64,000 nucleotides of DNA from Planctomycetota bacterium (GTDB taxonomy: Bacteria > Planctomycetota > J058 > JAJDCP01): the NCBI GenBank assembly GCA_029260765.1, contig JAJDCP010000177.1, positions 1 through 64,000 of the forward strand, in the 5' to 3' direction. This document shows, piece after piece, positions 43,182 to 51,594 of the stretch. Position numbers and translations under genes: made by a program. The notes under the pieces were generated by a model that saw nothing but the letters and a program-made list of their open reading frames with translations, did not search any database and was not told the DNA's origin. The stretch's first letter is position 1, and every line of letters begins with the position of its first letter.

Positions 43182-44312
43182 TCAGGCTGCCGCGGGCAGG
43201 GTGTCGATCTTGACTCCCTCAGCGATCCAGTCTTTGACCGCAAGCTCGCCCTGAGCGTGCATCTCACGCAACTTGTCCTTGCGGAAGAACAAGTAGGATC
43301 CCGCCGAGAACACCTGGGCTGGGCCCGGGCGGATCTCTTTGTACAGCTTGACTCCGCGGTAGGGCTGGCCGTACATGGCCGCCAAGCGGTTGCGTTCGAG
43401 CAGCAGTTTGCGGTCGAGGTTGTAGGAATTCTCGAGGAAGGTGTCGACGACGCGCTCGAGGGCCTGGCCGAAGGTGTCGATCCTGCTGTGGTCGGGGCCG
43501 TGCGTGACCAGTACCGAGCAGATCGCTTGCGCCCCAAGGGCTACGGCGGCCGCCAGCGGGGTGTTGACCAATAGGCCTCCATCCCACAACAGCTGCGATC
43601 CTACCCTTACCGGGTTGAAAAGCAGTGGGATCGCGGCGCTCGCCATCACCATGTCCACGGTGATGTGCTCGACAGGCTTGTAGGTCTGTCCCATGGTTGT
43701 AAAGGGAGTGGCGTTGACGAAACGCACCACTTGACCGCTGTGCACGTCGACGGTGTTGATCGCCAGCCGGTGCGGTCCGGTGGGGACAATCTCACCGCCG
43801 AACATCTCGACCAGCCTGCTCCTCAGCCGAGAGATGTTTCCCAGGAAGGGTTCGTCGATCGAGCGGAGGAGTTGATTGACGGCATCGAAGCGCGCGGCGA
43901 GCAGATGTTCGACGACCATCGCCAGCAGGCTCCCCATGCCGAACGGGAAGTGGCTCTTCAGCCTCCGCCAGATGATGCGGCTGTCCTGCGCCCCGTGCCG
44001 CGCCAACCTGAAGGGCTCGCGCATCGCCAGCTTGAGCAGGCCGCTCAAAGCGGTGGCCATAAAACGCCGGCTGACTTTGTAGGGCGGATCGTGGGTCAGC
44101 TGCAACCAGAAGTCGAGCATCTGGTCGGGAGTCTTGCCTGCGGCGATGAAGGCACCGTTGAGAGCGCCTGCCGAAGTCCCGCTGATGACCAGGTGTTTCC
44201 CGGCAAACAGAGCGTGCTCGGACAAGTGCCGCCAGACGCCGACCTGGAAAGCTCCTCGGGCTCCGCCACCCGACAGAACCAGCCCTGGCCGCTGGACCTT
44301 TTCGAATCCCAT
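43182..44312 (-). CDS. Patatin-like phospholipase
   Basis: The 376-residue protein has the oxyanion motif GGGARG (15-20), the nucleophile elbow GTSAG (Ser47) and the catalytic Asp in LLWDGGLLVN. These are complete patatin features for lipid acyl hydrolysis. Length resembles cytosolic RssA-like plus about 80 residues. ATG at 44312 follows GAGG at five bases; the upstream ATG at 44363 lies inside the -10 box of the predicted promoter, which supports the shorter form. It converges with the plus-strand operon. Confidence 0.93.
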   Translation of the reverse strand: MGFEKVQRPGLVLSGGGARGAFQVGVWRHLSEHALFAGKHLVISGTSAGALNGAFIAAGKTPDQMLDFWLQLTHDPPYKVSRRFMATALSGLLKLAMREPFRLARHGAQDSRIIWRRLKSHFPFGMGSLLAMVVEHLLAARFDAVNQLLRSIDEPFLGNISRLRSRLVEMFGGEIVPTGPHRLAINTVDVHSGQVVRFVNATPFTTMGQTYKPVEHITVDMVMASAAIPLLFNPVRVGSQLLWDGGLLVNTPLAAAVALGAQAICSVLVTHGPDHSRIDTFGQALERVVDTFLENSYNLDRKLLLERNRLAAMYGQPYRGVKLYKEIRPGPAQVFSAGSYLFFRKDKLREMHAQGELAVKDWIAEGVKIDTLPAAA

Positions 44313-44346
44313 CTGTGCCTCGCGACGGTCCTGCGCAATCAAGGGA

Positions 44347-44380
44347 CCTGCCTGCCTCAGCATACGTCAGGCAGGGCAGG
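44347..44380 (-). repeat. Inverted repeat around the -10 box of the patatin promoter
   Basis: CCTGCCTGCCT (44347-44357) is mirrored by AGGCAGGGCAGG (44369-44380), one base different in length, with the -10 box between the arms. It is a candidate operator, or a 5' hairpin of the transcript. Confidence 0.45.
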
Positions 44381-44388
44381 CCTCGCAA
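44359..44388 (-). promoter_or_regulatory. Promoter of the patatin gene
   Basis: Minus strand TTGCGA (44383-44388), 18 bases, TATGCT (44359-44364). The start is about 40 bases before the ATG at 44312. Confidence 0.6.
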
Positions 44389-44453
44389 CTTGACCGGGAA
44401 TGCCGGGCATGAGATTTGCCTGGAGGCTCGAGTGCCGTTGGGAAGCCGCGATG

Positions 44454-44479
44454 AAAAACCGGCGCACGAAGGCGCCGGT
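44454..44479 (-). terminator. Intrinsic terminator of the giant PilX-like gene
   Basis: On the minus strand an 8-bp stem ACCGGCGC/GCGCCGGT with a six-base loop is followed by TTTTT (44454-44458), 27 bases after the stop codon at 44506. Confidence 0.8.
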
Positions 44480-44505
44480 CTGGGAGGATGAGAGCTTAGG
44501 GGGAA

Positions 44506-47500
44506 TCAGTCGTCAGCCTGCGCACAGCGCCGGTTGAGCGAACGGTCAAAGACGACGTTGGTCGGATCCATGATATAGGAGTTGTCGTTGCTGCCTCCGG
44601 TTCCGCCAGTCCCGCTGCCACCGTACCCACCCGTGGGGGCTTCGATCGCCAGCCGACCCATATGGTCCTGTGCGTGGTCCTTGTGGGTGTAGAGCGCGTC
44701 GGCGTTGCCCGTCAGATTCTTGTTCTGCACATAGCACGCCCACTCGTAGCGCTTGTCCTCAACCCGAGTGAAGGTCACGTCGCCGCCTTCGACCAGGAAC
44801 GACTCGGGGACAGTGCGCGACCAGCCGGACAGCCGGCCCGCGTTCCAGCTGGCACCGATCTGCCCGACCGTCATCGACAGCGGATTCGCGGCGGTGAGAG
44901 TGCTGCCCCACGGGTAGCGGCTGCCCGCCTCGATCAGATAGCTGGTGTTGGCCAAGAAGGACGCAACGCTCACGCCGACTACGGCTTCGATGCCCGCGCC
45001 GAGCTTGATCAGTACATCGTCATAGTTGGCTTCGTAGGTTTCCGATTGGATATCGCGCATAGCCAAGTCCTGGTGGAATTCGTAGAACGCGCTGCCAGGA
45101 TCGAAGTGTCCAGCGAATGCTGCACCGAACCAGTTCAGGGAGTGCAGCACGAAGGCCTTGCTGTTCGGCGCGAACATGCCGCCCCAGAAGTCATGGCAAT
45201 GGCAGAGCCTGAAACTGTTCGGCTCGAGGTACATCGATTCGGCGTGATAGCCTGAATAGCTGCTATCGACGTAGCTGTTGGAGCCGAGGTTGCTGTCGCC
45301 GTTGTCGAGGTTGACATAGATCTGCGCCGGGTGGTTCAGGTTCGCCAGCTTGCCAGAGTAGTCCATGGCGAAGGCGTCTTGAGCGAAGACCTTGTATTGG
45401 CCGTCGACGTTCCAGGTCGGGCTCGAGCCGGAGAACCAGACAGAGCCCACGTCTGCGACGACGTCGCCACCCACGTCGATCACCGAACGTCCACTCAGCT
45501 GCAAGACACCGGTCATGGCGCCAGATCCCGTCTCGGAAGGAGGATTGGGATAGGTCTCAAAGTAGGCGTCACCGCCAGCGACCAGGCAGGTGCGCCCTTC
45601 GCAGACGATATTGCCGTAGGCCGTCACCGTGTTGCCGTCGACGCGTGCCGGGCCGCCGGCGGACACCCGCAGGTCGCCCTCTGCGATGATGTTGCCGTAA
45701 TAGCTATTCCCGTTGTCCCCGATCTTGCCCGTCCCTGAATACCAGACGCTGATGTCATTGTTGGACTGCAGCGAGACGTTGTAGTTGACTTCCAAGTTGG
45801 CAGCCTGGATCGTGAAGTCTGCGTTGTCGGTGTCCATGTTGATGCAGACCCGGCAGACACTGTTATCGACCAGCCGAACACCTGTGGCCTCGGACTCGAC
45901 GTACTCTTCACTTTCCACTTCGCTGACTTCGCCACCCGCGACGCCACCGACGACCAGCTTGAATTCGTGGGCGTTGCCTTCGCTGCCCACGACGTCGAAG
46001 TAGCCGCGGTCAAGCTTGGTGTCGCCGTTGACGTAGACAATCACGCTGCCATTGCTCAGGTCGATCTTCCAGCGAGACCGCGAGCTGTCCATCGTGATCG
46101 AATTGAAGGTATAGACCCCGTCGCCGTTCTGGCTGGGGATCAAGCTACCGTACTCGCAGACACCGGTGTTCGGGATATAGCAGCCGCTCCCGGACGCGCC
46201 GTCACTGTAGATGTTGCGGAGTTGACGGTTGCTGCGCCGCGAGCCATTGGCCCGACAATAGCTGGGAACCGAGATGGTGCGGCACTGCTGGCCGACATTG
46301 GAGGGTGAGCGCCAGGAGCTCGACGTGTAGCTTGTCGAGATCTGGTAGTAGGTCACAGGCACCAGCGTGATGTCTGGCAGCATGGTGACCGATTTGCCCC
46401 AACCGTACTGGCCGGTGCCGACAACCCTGTTCAAGTGGTCCTTGTACTCATAGACACTGGGGTGCTTGGAGATGCGCTTGCCGCGCTTGACAATCACCGT
46501 GGAGTGGCTGGTCAACCAACTGTACAGGCTTGTCTTCGGGGTGGCCGCGCCGTTGTAGAGCGTCGGGGCCTGGCTCCAGCTGCTGATATAGCCGATATGC
46601 AGGTCGGGATCGTAGCCGAGGTCGTCCTCAGTCAGCTCTCCCGCGGCGTTCTTGGCGACGGCGAGGTTGATCACGGGAACCGAGGGCGGCAGCGTAAAGT
46701 GGCCTTGCGTGAAAGACCCGTAGGCGTCGAAGCTACCCGCACCGTTCTCATATGCCAGGTGCTGCGCTTCGTACACAGCATGGTTGTACAGATCGCTTCC
46801 GAAGGCGACCTCTGTGCCGTCTTCCAGCGTCACCGTCGCCGGCTGTGCCAGCTCAGAATCGGTCGCGCCGACCTGGCCGTCGGAGCCGACTGTGATCTCG
46901 GTTTGGCCCAGGCCTGCGTGGATCGTGCCAGCGACACCATTGTTGGGGTATGCGCTGGAGGCTTCCTCGATCACGATGTCGCCTTTGCTGACTTCGAGAT
47001 TTCCCGCGACATGGCCATTGTCAGAGATACGCACGGCCGTCACCTGGTCGCCCGTTTCCGTTCCTGAGTGGAGGGCGTAGAACTCTGCGTCGAACATTCC
47101 AGTCTCGGGATCGATCTTGTCGAGGTCCCATGGCTGAAAGTCCGACATCGCGTTGCCGTAGCTGCCTTCGTGGCTGTATTCGAGAGACGTCATCACGTCT
47201 CCCCAGATCCGCCCTTCCAGGTCGATCTGGCCAAGGGAGCCGACCAACGCGTCGGTGAAGCCGGGCTCGCGCCGGTAGGCGCCAGTGTCTGCCCAGTCGC
47301 GTCCCCAAGCGGGAGTGTAGGAGAACGGGTCGTACATGGAGTTGAACGCGTACAACTCGAACCAACCTGGTCCCTGGCCGAGCTTGAGCTGTCTGGAGGT
47401 GGCGATGCCCATCAGCCACATCGGGATTCTGCGCGCCCCGCCGCCGCCATTGGCGCGGGGTCGGATATACGTCGACAGGGTGCGGAATTTGCCGTTGCTC

Positions 47501-47919
47501 TCACCCGTCGCATCGACACGCACCCAGGGAATCAGGTCGGTGCCGATACTCGTGGCTGCTTCGACCACCATCAGCCGGGCGTCGAACTTGTCGCGTTCAG
47601 CGGCGGGAGTGCGCCAGGCTTCGACTTCCGTGTAGTTGCAGCCCGTGTCGAGCAGCGCAGTGGCCAGGTCTTTCGCGGTGATGCTGGCGTCGCTCACGAG
47701 CTGTTGCACATCGACCTCACCGCTGCGCGCCCTTGCCAACGTAGCGTCCAATCCGGAACGCGCGTTGAGGCTCGCGATACGCAAGTCGCGTTGGTTGTTC
47801 TCCTGAACGTTGATCGCCCGTCCGTAAAACAGGGTGATCGCTCCGAGGGAAAGACATACTCCGCTCAGGGCGACCGCTGTGGAGAACAAGGTCCCTCCAC
47901 GATTGCTCTTGAACCACAT
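44506..47919 (-). CDS. Giant surface or pilus-associated protein with PilX-like N-terminus
   Basis: This 1137-residue protein starts MWFKSNRGGTLFSTAVALSG; residues 10-35 form a single hydrophobic helix right after a basic start and RGG, as in PilX-type minor pilins and related tip proteins. The rest is a long Gly/Ser/Asn/Tyr-rich exported region. Parts (about residues 710-840) have a beta-helix flavour (ANLEVNYNVSLQSNNDISVW, GNIIAEGDLRVSAGG, GNIVCEGRTCLVAGGDAYF). Scattered Cys pairs occur (CRTISVPSYC, CRVC, LCHCHDF), and a Gly-rich GGYGGSGTGGTGGS lies near the end. The chosen ATG is eight bases after GGAG. No other pilus gene is adjacent. Surface adhesin or pilus tip is inferred from architecture. 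Confidence 0.65.
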   Translation of the reverse strand: MWFKSNRGGTLFSTAVALSGVCLSLGAITLFYGRAINVQENNQRDLRIASLNARSGLDATLARARSGEVDVQQLVSDASITAKDLATALLDTGCNYTEVEAWRTPAAERDKFDARLMVVEAATSIGTDLIPWVRVDATGESNGKFRTLSTYIRPRANGGGGARRIPMWLMGIATSRQLKLGQGPGWFELYAFNSMYDPFSYTPAWGRDWADTGAYRREPGFTDALVGSLGQIDLEGRIWGDVMTSLEYSHEGSYGNAMSDFQPWDLDKIDPETGMFDAEFYALHSGTETGDQVTAVRISDNGHVAGNLEVSKGDIVIEEASSAYPNNGVAGTIHAGLGQTEITVGSDGQVGATDSELAQPATVTLEDGTEVAFGSDLYNHAVYEAQHLAYENGAGSFDAYGSFTQGHFTLPPSVPVINLAVAKNAAGELTEDDLGYDPDLHIGYISSWSQAPTLYNGAATPKTSLYSWLTSHSTVIVKRGKRISKHPSVYEYKDHLNRVVGTGQYGWGKSVTMLPDITLVPVTYYQISTSYTSSSWRSPSNVGQQCRTISVPSYCRANGSRRSNRQLRNIYSDGASGSGCYIPNTGVCEYGSLIPSQNGDGVYTFNSITMDSSRSRWKIDLSNGSVIVYVNGDTKLDRGYFDVVGSEGNAHEFKLVVGGVAGGEVSEVESEEYVESEATGVRLVDNSVCRVCINMDTDNADFTIQAANLEVNYNVSLQSNNDISVWYSGTGKIGDNGNSYYGNIIAEGDLRVSAGGPARVDGNTVTAYGNIVCEGRTCLVAGGDAYFETYPNPPSETGSGAMTGVLQLSGRSVIDVGGDVVADVGSVWFSGSSPTWNVDGQYKVFAQDAFAMDYSGKLANLNHPAQIYVNLDNGDSNLGSNSYVDSSYSGYHAESMYLEPNSFRLCHCHDFWGGMFAPNSKAFVLHSLNWFGAAFAGHFDPGSAFYEFHQDLAMRDIQSETYEANYDDVLIKLGAGIEAVVGVSVASFLANTSYLIEAGSRYPWGSTLTAANPLSMTVGQIGASWNAGRLSGWSRTVPESFLVEGGDVTFTRVEDKRYEWACYVQNKNLTGNADALYTHKDHAQDHMGRLAIEAPTGGYGGSGTGGTGGSNDNSYIMDPTNVVFDRSLNRRCAQADD

Positions 47920-48094
47920 TGCGCTCACTCCATTTCCTCCACTGCTGACCAGATTTCGGGCCGTTCTATGCACAAACCATTGTGACGTGACCCGGTCCGT
48001 ATGCCAAGCCCACGATCCACAGGGCTGTCGACTCGAGCGGCTGCTAGAAAACTGTAAGTTATTGGCTGGCAGGAAGGTTACGGCGTGGGTATGG

Positions 48095-48127
48095 ATGTGA
48101 AAACAAAAAAACTTTTTTTCACTTTTC
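48095..48127. repeat. AT-rich inverted repeat between two minus-strand genes
   Basis: GTGAAAA (48097-48103) and TTTTCAC (48116-48122) flank A7-C-T7. The whole block is nearly free of G and C in an otherwise GC-rich window. It lies about 17 bases past the end of the HEAT-type gene and could end its transcript in either orientation or bind a nucleoid protein. It is not a GC-stem terminator. Confidence 0.5.
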
Positions 48128-48139
48128 GGATCAGGCAGG

Positions 48140-50023
48140 CTATTCCGGCGGCTTTTCTACGTCCTCATCTGGTTGATCGGCCTCCATGCGCCGACCGATC
48201 TGGCGCATACTGCGCTCGAGATGCTTGTCCTTGTCAGCGTCTTTCTTCTTGGGTTCGGCCTTCTGACGGATCGAGGGAGCGGTGCGGACGGCTTCCCAGG
48301 GACGCAGCTTGCTGCTCAAGTAGAAGCAGAGTCCCAACACACAAGCCGTAAGGATGCAGAACGTGGTCGCAAACCAACGGACGAGCTGGCCTTTCTGTTC
48401 CGTCACGGTGGCAGAGGGCTGTGCCCCGGATGGACCCGCGGCAGCGCCCTCTGGCCGGCTCCCCGTCAGAATCAAACCAGGTTTGAAGTCCGTGACCCGC
48501 GCTTCACCCTCTTGCATCAGGAACTCGACCTTGGCAGTCAGGATCTTGCCGTCGTTCAGGTGCAGATAGGCTTTGGCAAGGCGCTTGTGCACGCGCACAA
48601 CCTGCAGCTTCTCCGCCTGGGCGAGGCGCTTGCTGAAAGGAGCAAACGCCTGGCCATTCAGAACGCCTGGCGAGCAGCGCAGAGCGGCAAACGGCGGACG
48701 CCCACTTCCACCTTCGTTCTGACGATCCTCGAGGTACTGCAACAAGCCGGTGGAGAGCCGCGATGCCACCTCCAAGGTCATATCGATCGGGGGACCTGCC
48801 CCCACCTGCTCCTTCGCGCTCTCTTCGGGCAGCATCTGCACTACGCTGGCGATGATGAAGCCGATCGCCAGAGGCGAGAGAACGACCGCAGGACCCAGGC
48901 TCTTCTTGAATGCCACGGAGACCAGGGCAAGCACGGCCAGAATCAGTGCGACTCCACCAGAGATCACTGCGTGGGGCACCCCGTCCTCTACCTTGGGTAC
49001 ATCCGGCCTCACCGGCACGTCGGAGTCGAACGGAACCGGCCCTGTTTGAAGATGCGTGCCCCAGGCTTCGGGGTTGTCGCCATAGTCGACGCCCCGCGTG
49101 ATCTTGACCATCGCCTGGCGGATGAAACGCTTCAGGGCGAGATTCTGCTCAGACTCGGGCTCTCTGGAGACCGCCTCGAAGCCTTGGACCAGCTGCGGCA
49201 GTCCGCGCAATTCACATCGGCGCAGAGCAGAGATGGCCGCCATCCGCACCCCGATCTCTTCGTTGGAGTTGGCGAGCAGCTCTCCGACCAGCACGATGCT
49301 CTCGTCGTCGAAGGGCAGGCCGGCAATGCTGCGCAACACAGGCACAAGTTTGGCGTTGTCATGGGTGGCCAGGGCCTCGAACAGGAGCACCCGCGACACT
49401 TCTCCACCAGCTTTGGCGATAAAATAGGAGGCGAACTCGATCTCCTCAGCCGTGTAGCGGTTGAGGTCGAACGCGACGGCGTCCTTCCAGGTCTCGTCGT
49501 CTCGCATGCGCTTGGTCATCAGGTTGGCAGCTGCAGTCAGCAGAGCCTCCATGTACCCGTCGGCATCGGGCAGCTCTTCGATCAGGACCATGAAGGTGCC
49601 GAGGCTACGCCCAAAGTGCCCGAGCATCGGTGTGAGCTCCAGACGCTCGTCGATCGAGAAGTCGCGGAAGTTCTTCTGGATGTATTCCTCACCCTCGAAG
49701 CCCTCGCTGCGCAACAGGGCCCGGCACAAGGTCATCGGATCGACTTCATCGTTCGGTTCGATCGCGCCGGAGCGTATCTCTTCGAAGACCGTCTTCAGGT
49801 CATTGAAGCCTGCGGTTTCGAGGAATGCACGGGTGTGACTGAGCTGGGGGCGGGGCACGGCATCGACGCCGGAGTGGGGGTCGAATTCGGGATCCGAACG
49901 GGGGTCGAAGCTCGGCTCATTGCCTGGCTGCGGGCTGATTTCGTCCTGGCCACGCACGGCGGGGATGCAGAGGCAGCTGAGGAACAAAACGATCGAGACA
50001 CAGATTCTGGAGGTCGTTGGCAT
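48140..50023 (-). CDS. Secreted membrane protein with HEAT-like repeats
   Basis: The 627-residue protein has a signal peptide (MPTTSRICVSIVLFLSCLCI, cut near VRGQ). Helical repeats of HEAT type follow to about residue 320 (SFDDESIVLVGELLANSNEE type units). Two adjacent membrane segments lie near 350-395 (ISGGVALILAVLALVSVAFK), then a soluble domain, one more segment at about 549-571 and a Lys/Glu-rich cytoplasmic end. I do not recognise the family. ATG at 50023 lacks a strong Shine-Dalgarno, but an extended -10 promoter lies 80 bases upstream. It is divergent from the cytochrome c peroxidase gene. Confidence 0.72.
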   Translation of the reverse strand: MPTTSRICVSIVLFLSCLCIPAVRGQDEISPQPGNEPSFDPRSDPEFDPHSGVDAVPRPQLSHTRAFLETAGFNDLKTVFEEIRSGAIEPNDEVDPMTLCRALLRSEGFEGEEYIQKNFRDFSIDERLELTPMLGHFGRSLGTFMVLIEELPDADGYMEALLTAAANLMTKRMRDDETWKDAVAFDLNRYTAEEIEFASYFIAKAGGEVSRVLLFEALATHDNAKLVPVLRSIAGLPFDDESIVLVGELLANSNEEIGVRMAAISALRRCELRGLPQLVQGFEAVSREPESEQNLALKRFIRQAMVKITRGVDYGDNPEAWGTHLQTGPVPFDSDVPVRPDVPKVEDGVPHAVISGGVALILAVLALVSVAFKKSLGPAVVLSPLAIGFIIASVVQMLPEESAKEQVGAGPPIDMTLEVASRLSTGLLQYLEDRQNEGGSGRPPFAALRCSPGVLNGQAFAPFSKRLAQAEKLQVVRVHKRLAKAYLHLNDGKILTAKVEFLMQEGEARVTDFKPGLILTGSRPEGAAAGPSGAQPSATVTEQKGQLVRWFATTFCILTACVLGLCFYLSSKLRPWEAVRTAPSIRQKAEPKKKDADKDKHLERSMRQIGRRMEADQPDEDVEKPPE

Positions 50024-50103
50024 GGGAATCCCGGGCTTGATCCCTGAACGCGACTCGTTGCGCGGCTGCACCGTGGGATCGACCGGGGCCGCGCCACATA
50101 TTT

Positions 50104-50112
50104 TGTATACCA
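50104..50112 (-). promoter_or_regulatory. Extended -10 promoter of the HEAT-type gene
   Basis: TGGTATACA on the minus strand, with an A/T-rich TATACAAAATATG around it and no clear -35. It is in the shared 186-base divergent region with the peroxidase gene. Confidence 0.5.
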
Positions 50113-50151
50113 AGTCGGCGCGAAAAGGAACCCGGACAGCTGCTCGTGTGC

Positions 50152-50180
50152 TTGAAGGCTCTGCCCGACAGGGCTACTCT
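50152..50180 (+). promoter_or_regulatory. Weak candidate promoter of the cytochrome c peroxidase gene
   Basis: TTGAAG (50152-50157), 17 bases, TACTCT (50175-50180). The -10 box is poor (three matches). The predicted start would be about 23 bases before the ATG at 50210. Confidence 0.3.
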
Positions 50181-50209
50181 GCCCAAAGATCTGTAGAAGG
50201 AGTCTGTGC

Positions 50210-51592
50210 ATGTCTACACCCACCCGCTTGCTCGCCGCCTGTGTCTGCATCGTCGTGCTGGCGGCAGGCGTGACGCTCCTCGTGGATCTGGATCCCAGCA
50301 TCGACAGCCAGTTGCGTCGGGCCCTTGCGGACGCCGGGGTGACGCGCCTCGATCCGGGGCCTGCGCCCGACTCGGCCCTGGTCGAGTTGGGACGGGCCCT
50401 GTTCTTTGACCGCGAGATGAGTGGGCGCCGGGACATCGCGTGTGCGACCTGCCATCTCCCCTCCCAGGCGACCGTCGATGGGCTCTCCTTGTCCCTCGGC
50501 ACGGGGGCCAGTGGTCTGGGACCGGAACGTCAAGTCGATGCGGCTGTCAAATCGATCCTGCCCCGCAACGCGATCGACCTCTTCAACCGCGGCTCTCCCG
50601 AGTGGCGCACCTTCTTCTGGGATGGACGCGTGAGGGCGCAGTTGCCGGCGGACGGGCAGGGCAGGCCCGTCGTCGAGACGCCCGCAGGTTTCCCCGGCAT
50701 GATCCCGCCGGGGGCGGACAACCTGCTTGCGGTGGCGAGCATGTTCCCGGTCGGGCCTTCCATCGAGATGAAGGGGGAAGACCGTCACATCCCGGGTGAG
50801 GAGAACGAGTTTGCGGCGGTGGAGGCCCGCGACATGCATGGAGTCTGGGACGGACTGATGCAGCGCTTTTTGAAGCTACCCGGTTACGTCGATCTGTTCG
50901 CGCGCGCCTACCCCGATGTGCCGAAGGAGCAGCTGACTTTTCAGCATGTGGGCAATGCGCTGGCAGCCCTGCAGATCGACGCCTTCACGCTGCTCGAGAG
51001 TCCTTTCGATCGCTATCTGGCTGGCGACGACTCCGCCCTCAGCGAGCAAGAGAAGCGTGGCGGAATCCTGTTCTATGGCAAGGCGAAGTGCGCTGCCTGC
51101 CATGGTGGCAACCTCTTCACCGACCACGACTTCCACAACATCGGAGCGCCACAGATCGGGCCGGGTATGGGGTTCAAGGGGATCGAGGATCTCGGCCGCG
51201 CGGGAGAGAGCAACGATGCCGAGGACCGCTTCAAATTCCGCACTCCCCCCTTACGCAACGTTACCGAGACGGGTCCGTGGTTCCACAATGGCGTGATGCT
51301 GACACTGCGTGAGGCCGTCGAATACCACCTCGATCCTGAGACGGCTTTCGAACGCATCGATCTGTCGAAGTTGCCACGTGAGATCCAGCAGGTCAGCTCG
51401 TTTGACCTACAGAATCTGAATGTGATGCACAGCCTCGACCATCGCGTTGCCACTCCCTTGGAGCTGAGCGAGACAGAGGTCGACGAGCTGATGGCTTTCC
51501 TGAAGGCCTTGACCGACCCCGCGGTCAAGGACATGGGCGGGGCGGTGCCAGACAGCGTGCCGAGTGGGCTGCGCTTCGACAAGCTGGATTGA
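50210..51592 (+). CDS. Di-haem cytochrome c peroxidase (CCP/MauG family)
   Basis: The 460-residue protein has an N-terminal hydrophobic segment (LLAACVCIVVLAAGVTLLV) and two haem c sites, CATCH (78-82) and CAACH (294-298), with the CCP order of motifs (FFDREMSGRRDIACATCHLP, FWDGR, RTPPLRNVTETGPWFHNG). It reduces hydrogen peroxide or oxidises partner proteins in the periplasm. ATG follows AAGGAG at seven bases. It ends two bases before the convergent kexin-like protease gene, with no room for a terminator. Confidence 0.95.
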   Translation: MSTPTRLLAACVCIVVLAAGVTLLVDLDPSIDSQLRRALADAGVTRLDPGPAPDSALVELGRALFFDREMSGRRDIACATCHLPSQATVDGLSLSLGTGASGLGPERQVDAAVKSILPRNAIDLFNRGSPEWRTFFWDGRVRAQLPADGQGRPVVETPAGFPGMIPPGADNLLAVASMFPVGPSIEMKGEDRHIPGEENEFAAVEARDMHGVWDGLMQRFLKLPGYVDLFARAYPDVPKEQLTFQHVGNALAALQIDAFTLLESPFDRYLAGDDSALSEQEKRGGILFYGKAKCAACHGGNLFTDHDFHNIGAPQIGPGMGFKGIEDLGRAGESNDAEDRFKFRTPPLRNVTETGPWFHNGVMLTLREAVEYHLDPETAFERIDLSKLPREIQQVSSFDLQNLNVMHSLDHRVATPLELSETEVDELMAFLKALTDPAVKDMGGAVPDSVPSGLRFDKLD

Positions 51593-51594
51593 GC

